Below are positions 33,183 to 44,900 of a stretch of DNA of 64,000 nucleotides, one piece after another. The stretch covers positions 620,001 to 684,000 of the forward strand of contig JAJTJC010000035.1 in assembly GCA_021295155.1 (NCBI GenBank), given 5' to 3'. Each line of letters begins with the position of its first letter. Position 1 is the first letter of the stretch. Source of the DNA: Flavobacteriaceae bacterium D16 (GTDB taxonomy: Bacteria; Bacteroidota; Bacteroidia; Flavobacteriales; Flavobacteriaceae). The notes below the pieces were generated by a model. It had not been told where the DNA came from. It did no database searches and saw nothing but the letters and a program-made list of their open reading frames with translations. The position numbers and the translations under genes are program-made.

Positions 33183-35885
33183 TTGCGATCAAACAAACGT
33201 CCTTATCTTTTTATTTGGCTTCTCGTCATGGGTGTTTTCTCGGTATGGGCCCAGGAAGACCGAACAAAACCCCTTCCGATCAAGGCGGTACAGGACACCC
33301 TACCCCCTGTTCCTGTTATGGCTCAGGACACGGTGCAGACCGATACCGTGGCCCTGGATACAGTGCCTGCTAAACCAGCACTACTGCTGGGAAAGATCAA
33401 ATATAAAGCCAAAGATTATGTCCGGATAAACCAGAAAGAGCAGAAAATATACCTCTATAACGAGGCCGAGATCTACTATCAGGATACCGAGTTAAAGGCA
33501 GGAATAATCATCATGGATTATACCAAGAATGAGGTATATGCAGGGCGCTTAAAGGACTCCCTGGGCAACTATACCCAATTGCCCTACTTTAAACAAGGAG
33601 ATAATGTGGTAATTCCGGATTCCATCCGCTTCAATTTTGATACAGAACGTGCACTCATTTTTAATTCACGTACGGAACAACAGGCCGCTTTGGGACAATT
33701 GGGTGGTGATGCCATGAAAGTATATGCCGATGTTACCAAAAAAGAGAACGACTCAGTCTACTTCCTGCAGGAAGGAAAACTTACTACTTCCAAAGACACC
33801 ATAGATCCCGACTATTACATTCGGGTAAGAAAGGCCAAGTTTGTTCCGAAAAAAAAGGTGATCGCAGGTTTTAGCAATTTGTATATAGTTGATGTCCCTA
33901 CCCCAATCGCCTTGCCTTTTGCTTATTTTCCGCTGACTACCGGACGTACTGCTGGTATTATGATGCCTACCTTCGGGAATGACCCGGACCGGGGTTACTT
34001 CTTCCAAAACGGAGGATATTATCTACCTATAAATGACTATGTAGACCTTACCCTGACCGGGGATTTATATACCAATGGGAGCTATGGGTTTCGGGCCCAA
34101 TCTGTTTACTCTAAACGCTACAGATACCGGGGAAATATCAACTTCCGGTATGAAAACCAGGTAACCAGTCAGAAGGGCTTTGATGACTATTCCAGGGGAA
34201 CTATTTACAATATCCAGATTACCCATTCCCAGGATGCCAAGGCTAATCCAAACTCCCGGATTTCGGCTTCTGTGAATCTGGGTAGTAGCCAGTATTACCG
34301 GAATTCCCTGTTGCAACAGAATTTACCCAATACTCAGGTTAACAACCTGTCGTCTTCGATTTCCTATTCCAAAACCTTTCCTGCTTATCCGTCTGTTAAC
34401 CTCAGCCTTACTGCTACGCATAACCAAAACACCAATACAGACATAGTTGATGTAACCCTGCCTACGCTGCAGGCGGCGATGGAACGGGTTTTTCCATTTG
34501 CCAAGCGCGATGGTATTAAAAAAGGTGTTATCCAAAACATCAACTTTCAATACGACCTCAATGGACGGAACAGTATACGAACCAATGCAGAAGATTTCGG
34601 GACGGGCAAAATGTTTGAAGACGCCAAGGTAGGGGTCAGACACAGAATCCCTATCAGCACCAATTTCAAGGTGGCGAAGTTTTTCAGTTTTACCATGGGA
34701 GGAACCTATGAAGATGTATGGACCCTGGATACCTACAATCAGCGATTCGATTCGGAAACCCAAACCGTTGTCAGGGATACCATCAGTGGCTTTGATCGTT
34801 ATAACCAATACAATCTGAGTGCCAGTATGGGTACCACCTTGTACGGAACCTTCAACTTTGGGGAAAACAGCAAAATACAAGCTATCAGACACATAATGCG
34901 TCCCACTGTGAGCTATGGATATGCCCCTTCCTTTGAACAGTACTATGATGAATATTTAAATGAGGCCACCGGGCAGACTGTACAATTTAGCAGGTTTGAA
35001 GGCACTATCTATAATGCCCCAAGACTGGGCAAATCCAACGCCTTGAGCTTTTCTCTTGCCAATACCCTGGAGGCCAAGGTTAAAGACAAAGATTCGACGG
35101 CAACAGAACCCAAAAAAATACAACTACTCAATAGTTTTAACCTAAGTACCGGATATAATTTTGAAGCCGATTCACTGAAATTAAGTCCTTTGAGCGTAAC
35201 AGGGGGTACTAATCTGTTCCAAAATAAAATGTCGGTCAACTTTGGGGCCAATCTCGACCCTTATGCTATTGACAACAATGGCCGGCGGATTAACACCTTT
35301 AATATAAATAACGGAGGTGGTTTGTTTCGTCTAACTTCTGCCAGGGCCAATGTTAGTTATTCTATAAGTAGTGCGGATTTTTCAGGGGATGACAAAAATG
35401 GTGATGACGAGCAGGATCCTTACTCGGGCAGCAACTATGTGGCCACCAGTGGCGGCCGGGCTGATGATCTTTTTGGAAAAGCTGACCGATTTAATGAGAG
35501 TAGTTTTGCCAATCGGGACGAAGACGATGTGGAGAATCCTGTGTATGGTACAAAAATACCCTGGGACCTCCGGGTACAATATGCCATGTCTTATAGCAAC
35601 AGTAATCGGCAGAACGAAATCAGCAACCACTCACTCATGTTTTCCGGTAACATCAGTTTGTCGCCCAGATGGAAAGTGGGCGTTTCATCTGGTTATGACC
35701 TAAAAAACAAGGGCTTTACGGTTACCCAGTTCCGGTTTGAACGGGACCTGAAAAGTTTTAATATGCGATTTAACTGGACCCCTTTTGGTGAGTTCGAGCG
35801 CTGGTATTTCTTTATTGGCATTAAGAGCTCCATACTTTCTGACCTGAAATGGGAAAACCGTAGTCAGCCTCCTGTAAGACGTTAA
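33183..35885 (+). CDS. LptD/OstA-like outer membrane LPS assembly protein
   Basis: About 900 residues, predicted outer membrane. The TTG start gives LRSNKRPYLFIWLLVMGVFSVWAQ, a signal peptide; the frame is open 16 codons further up, but the -7 box lies there. The N-terminal OstA/LptA-like domain carries KIYLYNEAEIYYQDTELKAG and DVPTPIALPFAYFPLTTGR. The C-terminal part (from about residue 250) has alternating amphipathic strands rich in aromatic residues and ends in FEREKFF-like barrel strands. It is long for a flavobacterial LptD but matches the 'putative LPS assembly protein LptD' group. Divergent from the amidase and in line with ridA. Confidence 0.85.
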   Translation: MRSNKRPYLFIWLLVMGVFSVWAQEDRTKPLPIKAVQDTLPPVPVMAQDTVQTDTVALDTVPAKPALLLGKIKYKAKDYVRINQKEQKIYLYNEAEIYYQDTELKAGIIIMDYTKNEVYAGRLKDSLGNYTQLPYFKQGDNVVIPDSIRFNFDTERALIFNSRTEQQAALGQLGGDAMKVYADVTKKENDSVYFLQEGKLTTSKDTIDPDYYIRVRKAKFVPKKKVIAGFSNLYIVDVPTPIALPFAYFPLTTGRTAGIMMPTFGNDPDRGYFFQNGGYYLPINDYVDLTLTGDLYTNGSYGFRAQSVYSKRYRYRGNINFRYENQVTSQKGFDDYSRGTIYNIQITHSQDAKANPNSRISASVNLGSSQYYRNSLLQQNLPNTQVNNLSSSISYSKTFPAYPSVNLSLTATHNQNTNTDIVDVTLPTLQAAMERVFPFAKRDGIKKGVIQNINFQYDLNGRNSIRTNAEDFGTGKMFEDAKVGVRHRIPISTNFKVAKFFSFTMGGTYEDVWTLDTYNQRFDSETQTVVRDTISGFDRYNQYNLSASMGTTLYGTFNFGENSKIQAIRHIMRPTVSYGYAPSFEQYYDEYLNEATGQTVQFSRFEGTIYNAPRLGKSNALSFSLANTLEAKVKDKDSTATEPKKIQLLNSFNLSTGYNFEADSLKLSPLSVTGGTNLFQNKMSVNFGANLDPYAIDNNGRRINTFNINNGGGLFRLTSARANVSYSISSADFSGDDKNGDDEQDPYSGSNYVATSGGRADDLFGKADRFNESSFANRDEDDVENPVYGTKIPWDLRVQYAMSYSNSNRQNEISNHSLMFSGNISLSPRWKVGVSSGYDLKNKGFTVTQFRFERDLKSFNMRFNWTPFGEFERWYFFIGIKSSILSDLKWENRSQPPVRR

Positions 35886-35925
35886 CAACGATACCGAATA
35901 GATAACCCCTCCACAGACAAACACC

Positions 35926-36306
35926 ATGAAGAAAATTATAAATACACCCAAAGCTCCAGCCCCAATAGGTCCGTATAACCAGGCCGTACTAGCAGACAAC
36001 ACCCTTTATATCTCGGGGCAAATTCCTATGGACCCAGTTACCGGTGAACTCATCAGCGGAGATATTCAAAAGGAAACAAGACAGTGCATGGAAAACCTCA
36101 GGGCTATCCTGGAAGAAGCCGGTATGGGGTTCGAACAAGTGGTTAAAACCTCCATTTTCGTAAAAGACATGGGACAGTTTGCACAAATTAATGAAGCTTA
36201 TGGCCAGTACTTTGATACCGAATCCGCACCAGCTCGCGAAACGGTTGAAGTAGCTAACCTGCCCAAGTACGTCAATGTGGAGATCTCAATGATCGCCTTC
36301 AGATAG
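35926..36306 (+). CDS. ridA: RidA family protein (2-iminobutanoate/2-iminopropanoate deaminase)
   Basis: A 126-residue RidA/YjgF protein that hydrolyses reactive enamine/imine intermediates. Typical sequence features: IINTPKAPAPIGPYNQAVLA at the start, GQIPMDPVTGEL, TRQCMENLRAILEEAGM, the SIFVKDMGQFAQINEAYGQYF strand-helix, and the final APARETVEVANLP-KYVNVEISMIA with the conserved Arg. It is 40 bases after the LptD-like gene and probably in its transcript. Its end overlaps the last 8 bases of the convergent kinase gene. Confidence 0.95.
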   Translation: MKKIINTPKAPAPIGPYNQAVLADNTLYISGQIPMDPVTGELISGDIQKETRQCMENLRAILEEAGMGFEQVVKTSIFVKDMGQFAQINEAYGQYFDTESAPARETVEVANLPKYVNVEISMIAFR

Positions 36307-37153
36307 TTTCACGATGGAACTCTACCAGGCCTTCAATCGGTTTTTGTCTGATCACCCCTAAGCGAAGGTCATTGCGTTCCATTACAGTCCTTAACTCGTC
36401 TTTCAGGAAATAGGCAATACTTCCTACAAAATGGACAGGCACCTTGGTGGCCAGTTCAAACTGCATGATATAATTGTTGACAAATTGTTGAAGCCCCTTA
36501 TCAATTACCCCCTTTGAATAAGGATGGTCCTTATTCTCAATGATAAACCGTGCAAAGGTAGCCAGGTAGGTGTTGGGATTGGGCTGTTTATAAAGGTTCT
36601 CCTTAATAGCATCGGCCTCCAGATTGTATTCCTTGGCAAACTTGATTCCCAGAGATTGAGGCATTTTGTTGAAGTAGTAATCCCTTATCAGTTTGCGACC
36701 GAAAAAGTTCCCGCTACCGTCATCCATGAGTATGTACCCCAGTGACTTTACCTTTTGAAAGGTCTGCCTGCCATCATAATAACTGCAATTAGAGCCAGTA
36801 CCCAAAATACAGACAATTCCCTGTTGATCTATTTTGGTAGTAGCATATACAGCAGCATAAGTATCTTCCTTTACGTCTGCCTGTGCATTTGGAAAGTACG
36901 AACTAAAAATCTTGCTGAGGAATTGTCTCATCCGCTCAGTTCCACAGCCTGCACCGTAAAAGTGCAAATGGGTTACTTTTTCCCGATTTTTGGCCAGTTC
37001 ATAGTTATTGGCAAGACGGTCTTCGATAACCTCCCTGGTGAGTACTTCTGGACTCAACCCTAAGGTCTGGGTAACAAATAATTCCTCTCCGGACTTGGCA
37101 TCCAGGGCAATCCAATCAGATTTGGTTGCACCACTATCTACAATAAGAATCAT
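36299..37153 (-). CDS. BadF/BcrA-type kinase (GlcNAc kinase-like)
   Basis: A 284-residue actin-fold kinase of the BadF/BadG/BcrA/BcrD ATPase family. The phosphate-1 motif LIVDSGATKSDW is at the N-terminus and the phosphate-2/GTGSN motif CILGTGSNCSYYDGRQ in the middle; GYILMDDGSGNFFGR follows. Family members phosphorylate N-acetylglucosamine or N-acetylmuramic acid; the substrate here is not fixed. It follows gap by 82 bases on the - strand, and converges with ridA, overlapping its 3' end by 8 bases. GlcNAc phosphorylation would link it to the GH3/amidase recycling genes as well as glycolysis. Confidence 0.8.
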   Translation of the reverse strand: MILIVDSGATKSDWIALDAKSGEELFVTQTLGLSPEVLTREVIEDRLANNYELAKNREKVTHLHFYGAGCGTERMRQFLSKIFSSYFPNAQADVKEDTYAAVYATTKIDQQGIVCILGTGSNCSYYDGRQTFQKVKSLGYILMDDGSGNFFGRKLIRDYYFNKMPQSLGIKFAKEYNLEADAIKENLYKQPNPNTYLATFARFIIENKDHPYSKGVIDKGLQQFVNNYIMQFELATKVPVHFVGSIAYFLKDELRTVMERNDLRLGVIRQKPIEGLVEFHRETI

Positions 37154-37235
37154 ATTTCCTAAGGTATTAAAAAGAAATTCCTTAAAACTACCGCCTGGTC
37201 ATTTTAAGGAATCTCCATTTAGTTTATATCAGTTT

Positions 37236-39250
<2,015 letters not shown>

Positions 39251-39267
39251 GAGTAAAATTAGAAGAG

Positions 39268-39284
39268 CAAAGCTAGCAAACTTA
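39268..39284 (-). promoter_or_regulatory. two overlapping -7-like boxes upstream of pfkA
   Basis: On the - strand TAGCTTTG (39268-39275) and TAAGTTTG (39277-39284) both match TAnnTTTG, 17-34 bases before the pfkA start. No TTTG lies at the proper -33 distance. The 203-base gap to the second phosphofructokinase gene makes a separate pfkA promoter plausible. Confidence 0.4.
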
Positions 39285-39453
39285 AGGCAAATAAAGAATT
39301 GGAAACCCTTTTATTTACAACCATTTCCGTTCGAAATCGTTTTCGTTCATACAACTTGTCAGCTACCTCCAAATTCAAACTGTAAATCTGAAAATAATCG
39401 ACCTATATTTTTATTCGAAATTGGTAAATTATCCTTTTCGTTTTCCCAAGTTG

Positions 39454-40656
39454 CTAGTCATTGGTCATTATGAATAAGGGCAGCATCTCGAAATTCTTGT
39501 AATAGGGATGCAGCTTATCTTTATTGTAGTATTTATCAACGTTTACAAATTTTTTGGTTTCGGTAACCACTTCAATAGGAACATGATCATATCGGCCGTT
39601 TTTCAGTACTACCATACGACCATCTATGCCGTTGAGAATTAGATCCAACGCCAGGTTCCCATAGGCTGTGGGAACCACAGAATCAATAAAGTCGGGGTCT
39701 CCGCATCGCACCAGGTATCCAAGTTTCTGGTTAATCACATTTACCCGGTTACCATTATTGAATTTCGGGGATACATTTTTCAGTGCAGCCGACACCTCAT
39801 CACCGATACCACCAAGTTTAGCATGCCCGAAAGCGTCTTTTTCCCCACCTTCAAACATCATCTGTCCTCCCTCAAAAGTGGCACCTTCAGAAACCAGCAC
39901 TATGGAATAGCGGCTGGGGTTCAGATTACGGTCTTCGGTCAACAATTCCGCCAGGCGATCGATGTTGAAAGGCACCTCAGGGATCAAACACCTGTGGGCT
40001 GCCCCTGCAAGGGTAGGTAACATGGCCGTGAACCCTGCATAGCGTCCAAAAACTTCAAGTACCAGGAAGCGCTCATGCGATCCTGCAGCGGTACGTAAGC
40101 TGTTGGTGAGGCTTATGGTACGGGTAACACAGGTACTGAACCCAATACAATAATCCGTTCCCGGAACATCATTATCCATGGTCTTTGGTATGGCCATCAC
40201 TTTTAGACCATTCTTAAAGAGGTGTACCCCATAGCTCAGGGTATCATCTCCCCCGATGGGAATCATGTAATCCACACCAAGCCACTCCAGGTTCTTCAAT
40301 ACTTCTGGAGTTAGATCATTTATATCCTTGTTATAACTATCACGCAGATGTTCAGGTATCCTGTCTTTGGCTACGTGACTTGGCCGTGTCCGGGAAGTGT
40401 GAAGAAAGGTTCCCCCGGTACGCGCGGCCTTGTTAACCACCGCCTGGGATAGTTCCATATAATTAGCACTGTTATCATACTTATCATCCCGTACTATATC
40501 GATCAGACCTGCCCAACCTCTCCGGAAGCCAATTACACGGTATCCTTCCCGTATTGCACGAAAGGTAACGGCCCGAATGGCCGGATTAAGTCCCGGTACA
40601 TCACCACCCCCTGTTAAAATACCAATTGTCCCTTTGATTTTTTTTACGTTAGCCAT
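39454..40656 (-). CDS. pyrophosphate-type 6-phosphofructokinase (PFP-like)
   Basis: A 400-residue phosphofructokinase that differs from the neighbouring PfkA at the two residues that set the phosphoryl donor. The GGDDT motif (135-139) has Asp138 where ATP enzymes have Gly, and PKTMDND (157-163) has Lys158 where ATP enzymes have Gly. Both are the pattern of pyrophosphate-dependent PFK, which can run in either direction. Other family segments are intact: LTGGGDVPGLNPAIR, ARTGGTFLHTSR and VFGRYAGF. It could instead belong to an ATP-using group with unusual residues, so the substrate call is inference from known family studies. Confidence 0.88.
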   Translation of the reverse strand: MANVKKIKGTIGILTGGGDVPGLNPAIRAVTFRAIREGYRVIGFRRGWAGLIDIVRDDKYDNSANYMELSQAVVNKAARTGGTFLHTSRTRPSHVAKDRIPEHLRDSYNKDINDLTPEVLKNLEWLGVDYMIPIGGDDTLSYGVHLFKNGLKVMAIPKTMDNDVPGTDYCIGFSTCVTRTISLTNSLRTAAGSHERFLVLEVFGRYAGFTAMLPTLAGAAHRCLIPEVPFNIDRLAELLTEDRNLNPSRYSIVLVSEGATFEGGQMMFEGGEKDAFGHAKLGGIGDEVSAALKNVSPKFNNGNRVNVINQKLGYLVRCGDPDFIDSVVPTAYGNLALDLILNGIDGRMVVLKNGRYDHVPIEVVTETKKFVNVDKYYNKDKLHPYYKNFEMLPLFIMTND

Positions 40657-40680
40657 AGTCAGATTGTTTTAGTGAAACAC

Positions 40681-40704
40681 AAAAAAACCTTGTTAAAACA
40701 AGGT
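40681..40704 (-). terminator. hairpin plus T run in the leader of the PFP-like gene
   Basis: On the - strand ACCTTG/CAAGGT form a 6 bp stem with a 6-base loop, followed by seven Ts in the DNA read 5' to 3' and then the gene start about 25 bases on. It resembles an intrinsic terminator located just before the PFP-like gene, so it could act as an attenuator, or block leftward read-through from the aldolase region. The stem is weak. Confidence 0.4.
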
Positions 40705-40826
40705 ATGTTAAAGTAAGAAATTATCGTGAAAAATCAGCTGTTTTGACGAAAAAAAAAGCGGCCGTACATACAAAAAAAACGGGGATTTACGCGTATATTT
40801 ATATATTCATTGAAAACGCTAATATT

Positions 40827-41879
40827 ATGTCCACCCACATTGAAAAATTCTTAGGAAACGATGCTGATTTTCTACTTAATCACAGTTGCAAAACCATCTC
40901 TAAAGATCAGTTGCATCTGCCAGGACCGGACTTTGTAGATCGGGTGATGAGCTCGTCTGACCGGAACCCTGTTGTAATGCGAAATATGCAGACCTTATTT
41001 AATTCAGGAAGGCTTGGCGGATCTGGATATGTATCCATTCTTCCTGTGGATCAGGGGATTGAACATACTGCAGGTGCCTCTTTTGCCCCTAATCCTATTT
41101 ATTTTGATCCTGAGAAAATTGTTGAGTTGGCCATTGAAGGTGGTTGTAATGCCGTAGCGTCCACTCTGGGCGTACTGGGATCCGTTTCCCGAAAATACGC
41201 ACACAAAATTCCCTTTTTGCTCAAGTTAAACCATAACGAGTTACTTACCTACCCCAATAAGTACGATCAAATTATGTTTGCCAGTATAGATCAGGCCTTT
41301 GAAATGGGTTGTATAGCCGTTGGAGCAACCATATACTTTGGATCTCCGGAGAGTAACCGGCAGATTCAGGAAATCACAGAGGCCTTCGAATACGCACACG
41401 AACTGGGTATGGTAACCGTTCTCTGGGCTTATCTGCGCAACTCCGGTTTCAAAAAAGATGGGAAAGACTACCATGTATCCGCCGATATTACCGGACAGGC
41501 CAACCATTTGGCTTCTACTATTCAGGCCGATATCGTAAAACAGAAACAAGCCGAAAACAACGGTGGTTTCACTGCTATTAATTTTGCAAAAACACATGAC
41601 AAAGTGTATTCTGAACTCTCTTCAGATCACCCTATAGACCTTACGAGATACCAGGTGGTAAATTGCCTGATGGGCAGGGCCGGACTTATTAATTCCGGAG
41701 GGGCTTCAGGAGATAACGATTTGGCACAAGCCGTTAAAACTGCTGTTATCAATAAGCGCGCCGGAGGAATGGGATTAATCTCAGGTAGGAAAGCCTTCCA
41801 GAAACCCATGAAAGAAGGTGTAGCCCTCCTGAATACTATTCAGGACGTATATCTTGATGCTAATGTAACCATAGCATAG
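40827..41879 (+). CDS. fbaB: class I fructose-bisphosphate aldolase (FbaB type)
   Basis: Splits fructose-1,6-bisphosphate into glyceraldehyde-3-phosphate and dihydroxyacetone phosphate through a lysine Schiff base. 350 residues from the ATG that gives [14 protein letters not shown]; a frame open 28 codons further upstream is Lys-rich and unlike the family. [46 protein letters not shown] and [15 protein letters not shown], the last holding the likely Schiff-base Lys, are the family's landmarks. It is divergent from the PFP-like gene, making a compact upper-glycolysis cluster. Confidence 0.95.
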   Translation: MSTHIEKFLGNDADFLLNHSCKTISKDQLHLPGPDFVDRVMSSSDRNPVVMRNMQTLFNSGRLGGSGYVSILPVDQGIEHTAGASFAPNPIYFDPEKIVELAIEGGCNAVASTLGVLGSVSRKYAHKIPFLLKLNHNELLTYPNKYDQIMFASIDQAFEMGCIAVGATIYFGSPESNRQIQEITEAFEYAHELGMVTVLWAYLRNSGFKKDGKDYHVSADITGQANHLASTIQADIVKQKQAENNGGFTAINFAKTHDKVYSELSSDHPIDLTRYQVVNCLMGRAGLINSGGASGDNDLAQAVKTAVINKRAGGMGLISGRKAFQKPMKEGVALLNTIQDVYLDANVTIA

Positions 41880-41900
41880 TTAATTACAATTTAAAGGGAA

Positions 41901-41926
41901 AAGCCTCCGTAAGGGGGCTTTTTTAT
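41901..41926. terminator. intrinsic terminator between fbaB and the TamB-like gene
   Basis: AAGCCTCC (41901-41908) and GGGGGCTT (41913-41920) form an 8 bp stem with one G:T pair and a GTAA loop, followed by TTTTA. It lies 21 bases after the fbaB stop and borders the stop codon of the convergent gene, so it may serve both. Confidence 0.7.
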
Positions 41927-44900
41927 TTATGCTTTTGGTACCCGGCTTTTGGGCATAAATTGTATGAGGCTATCTTTACCCATAACCTGTTCCGGAGCTA
42001 CCTCTGGCTCCTTTTCCTCAGGTGGGGGCTTTTTAGAGCCAAAAACACGTTTCATGAGTTCCCTGAAGCTACTGAAGTCTACTTCATACGAGAGTCCCAC
42101 TCCCTGGGTATACCCAACCTGATCGGCCAGGAATTGCCTGATCTCATTCTCCCTATTGAAGATCTTGGCACGCAACGTGCCTTCCTCATTGAGCAGTACC
42201 TGTACCTCAACATCTCCGGCAACTACCGTCTCACTGACCCCACCAACTGGTACTCCAAACCTTCCGTTCAATAGTACCCGGTCACTTATCTGGGTAGAAA
42301 CAGTAACCCCTATGCGGTCTTCCGTTTGTATATCATTGGGGTCCAGATACCCTTGTTCGTAAGAAACACCGAGATTTAATTTGTCGTTATCACCACCAAG
42401 TACCTGATTCAACAAACCAGAAGCGGTCTGAATGAGGTTACCGGTAACTGCCTGCCTGTTAATTCCCGTCCCTTCGTTGACAAAGGTCCCCTGAGCCAAA
42501 AGGAAAAAGGCATTTCTTTCTTCCACCGTGGGATCCTGTAGCCTGTACTCCAATTCGGATTTAACAATAGAACTTGTGCCTGGGAATTCGATATTAAAGG
42601 CTATGGTGGGCCGTTCTAATTCATCTGTGAGTTTCACGATCACATCCGTGGGAATACGCCGTGTATATCCTGCATTATCAAGCAGCGGTGAAGGATTGGC
42701 ATTCAATGAATAGACCGCCTCCATGTTCAGTTGGGCTTCCAGTGGCTCACCTTCCCAGACGATACTACCTCCAGGTTGCACCGAAAAGGTTTTGTCGATA
42801 ACGCCGCCAAAACGATAATTATATTCCCCGGTAACCACAACAAAGTCACCAAACATATTAAACTTTCCGTTTGTGTTGATTTCAATAAGCAACAGGCCTT
42901 CTCCCGTACCTTTCAATGAACTCCCCGTTTTTTGGTCGATCACAATTTCAACCTCGGCATCTGGGGTGACATTAAGGTCAAAACGCATTTCCAGCCCCTC
43001 GTAATCCCTTAGTGAACGCTCGTAATCCAGTGTTTGCGACTTGTCTTTCTCAATAAAGTTGATAAAAGTATAATCCCCTACCGAAGCAACATCACTAATA
43101 GGAATTTTAAGAGAACTGCCTTCCGCAGTAGACCCATCGAATTTAATAGTAAGAGCCTTTGTAGGACCGTAGATACGTCCCTTGCCATTTACAAAGCCGG
43201 TTCCATAATACAATACCTCTTCTTCAAATTCGGTGTTGAGGATTAAGAAGCGCTCATTGTTTGTATCTACATTAAGGTCCAGGCTCCAATCCTGAAAAAG
43301 ATCATGGGTAATGGTACCATCCAGGGTAGCCCGGGTATCCATGGCCAAATCCTGTAGGTTGATATTTTGAAAATCAAAAGTCTGTTTGTCAAGGCGTATC
43401 GCAGACCCATTATCAAACCGGTAATCCACCTGCAAATAGGGAATGGCAATACCTGCATTGTCTAAAGTAAGTAATCCATCCATATCAGGATTTCTGATAT
43501 CGCCCTGCACTAATGTTGTCCCACTGAGTTTACCCCTGATATTGGTAAGTATACCTTCACCCAAAGGACTGAAGGGCGACAAGTCAAAATCACTAAAAGA
43601 AGCCACAAAATCGGCTCTGGGGACCGGATCTTCATTGATTACCTTGCCGTCCAGTTTAAACTTTTCCAAACCACCGTCCGTAATCTGACTAAAGACATCA
43701 AATTCGGATAAATCCCGGTTACCTACAATACCCACGTTGAGGAAACCCAGGTCCATCCCATTGATTCCGAAATCGGTGATATCCAAATTACATATAGGCA
43801 GGTATACATTGTCCTTCTGGAGGACATTCAGTGTTCCATTTACCTCTCCGGAAAATTTGAGACTGTCTATTGCCGGAGTAATTTTATTCAGGGAAACCAA
43901 TTTAAATTGAAGTTCCAAATCTTTAAAGGTAGAGTCTGCCAGCTGGCCCCTTAGTCGGATCTGCTCTCTGTTGTTATTATTCATTACCATCTCCTCTATG
44001 GTAATACTATCCAACGAACTATTGAAAATAACTTTGTTCTTGGCATTGCCTTCCCGGTTGATCACCCAGGTATTCTCCTTAAAGCTGATGTCCGATTTCT
44101 TGAGCCCAATAACCGACTTCTGCTCTTCATTAAAGGTGTGATAGAAATTCAGGTTATAGCTGTCATTATATTCACTACCCCCCTTAAACTCTGTACGGAA
44201 AAACAGGGTATCGTTAAGTGTTGTATTGATCAGGTTAAAGTCTTTGAGGTCGTAGTAAACTGTTGAGATATCATCAACAGAGACAAAGGTGTTAAATAAG
44301 GGGTTTTTGTTATCTATACGAACTTCAATATTCTCCAGTTCGTTCTGAAAAGCCCCAATATTGGGGGAACGAAAGGTTAGCTTGAAATCTCCTTCATCGG
44401 CTACAATATCGCCTCGAATAAAGGTGTTGGGACCAAATTGAATGTCAGGGAAGAAGACCTCAACTATCTTATTGTAAATTTTGAAATTAAAAGACACTTC
44501 TTGGTTCGGTGCTATCTCATAAGGCTTGTAATTCGTGTAAATACTACCAATAGAGTTCTGAACCAGCCTGCCTAATTCACGGGTCTTAAAGTTACCCCTC
44601 ATATAGCCAGTGATGATATCCGGCGAATTGATTTCAATGGTTCTGAGGGTATCCGAATCAAAACTCGAAACTATCTGGAAATCCTCAAAAAAATAAGTGT
44701 CGTTTATATTCTGGTAACTGGTACTCGTAAAGTTGACCTCCCCTGCAACATCATCCAGGTTACTTCCTACTACATTCATGTTGACCACCCCTTTGAAAAT
44801 AGAAACACTATCCCGAATGAAATTCATTTTTTTAAAATCGGCATAGTCCACAGCTGCTGTAAAGTTGAATTGACTCTGGGCACTTCGGAAATCGGCCAGT

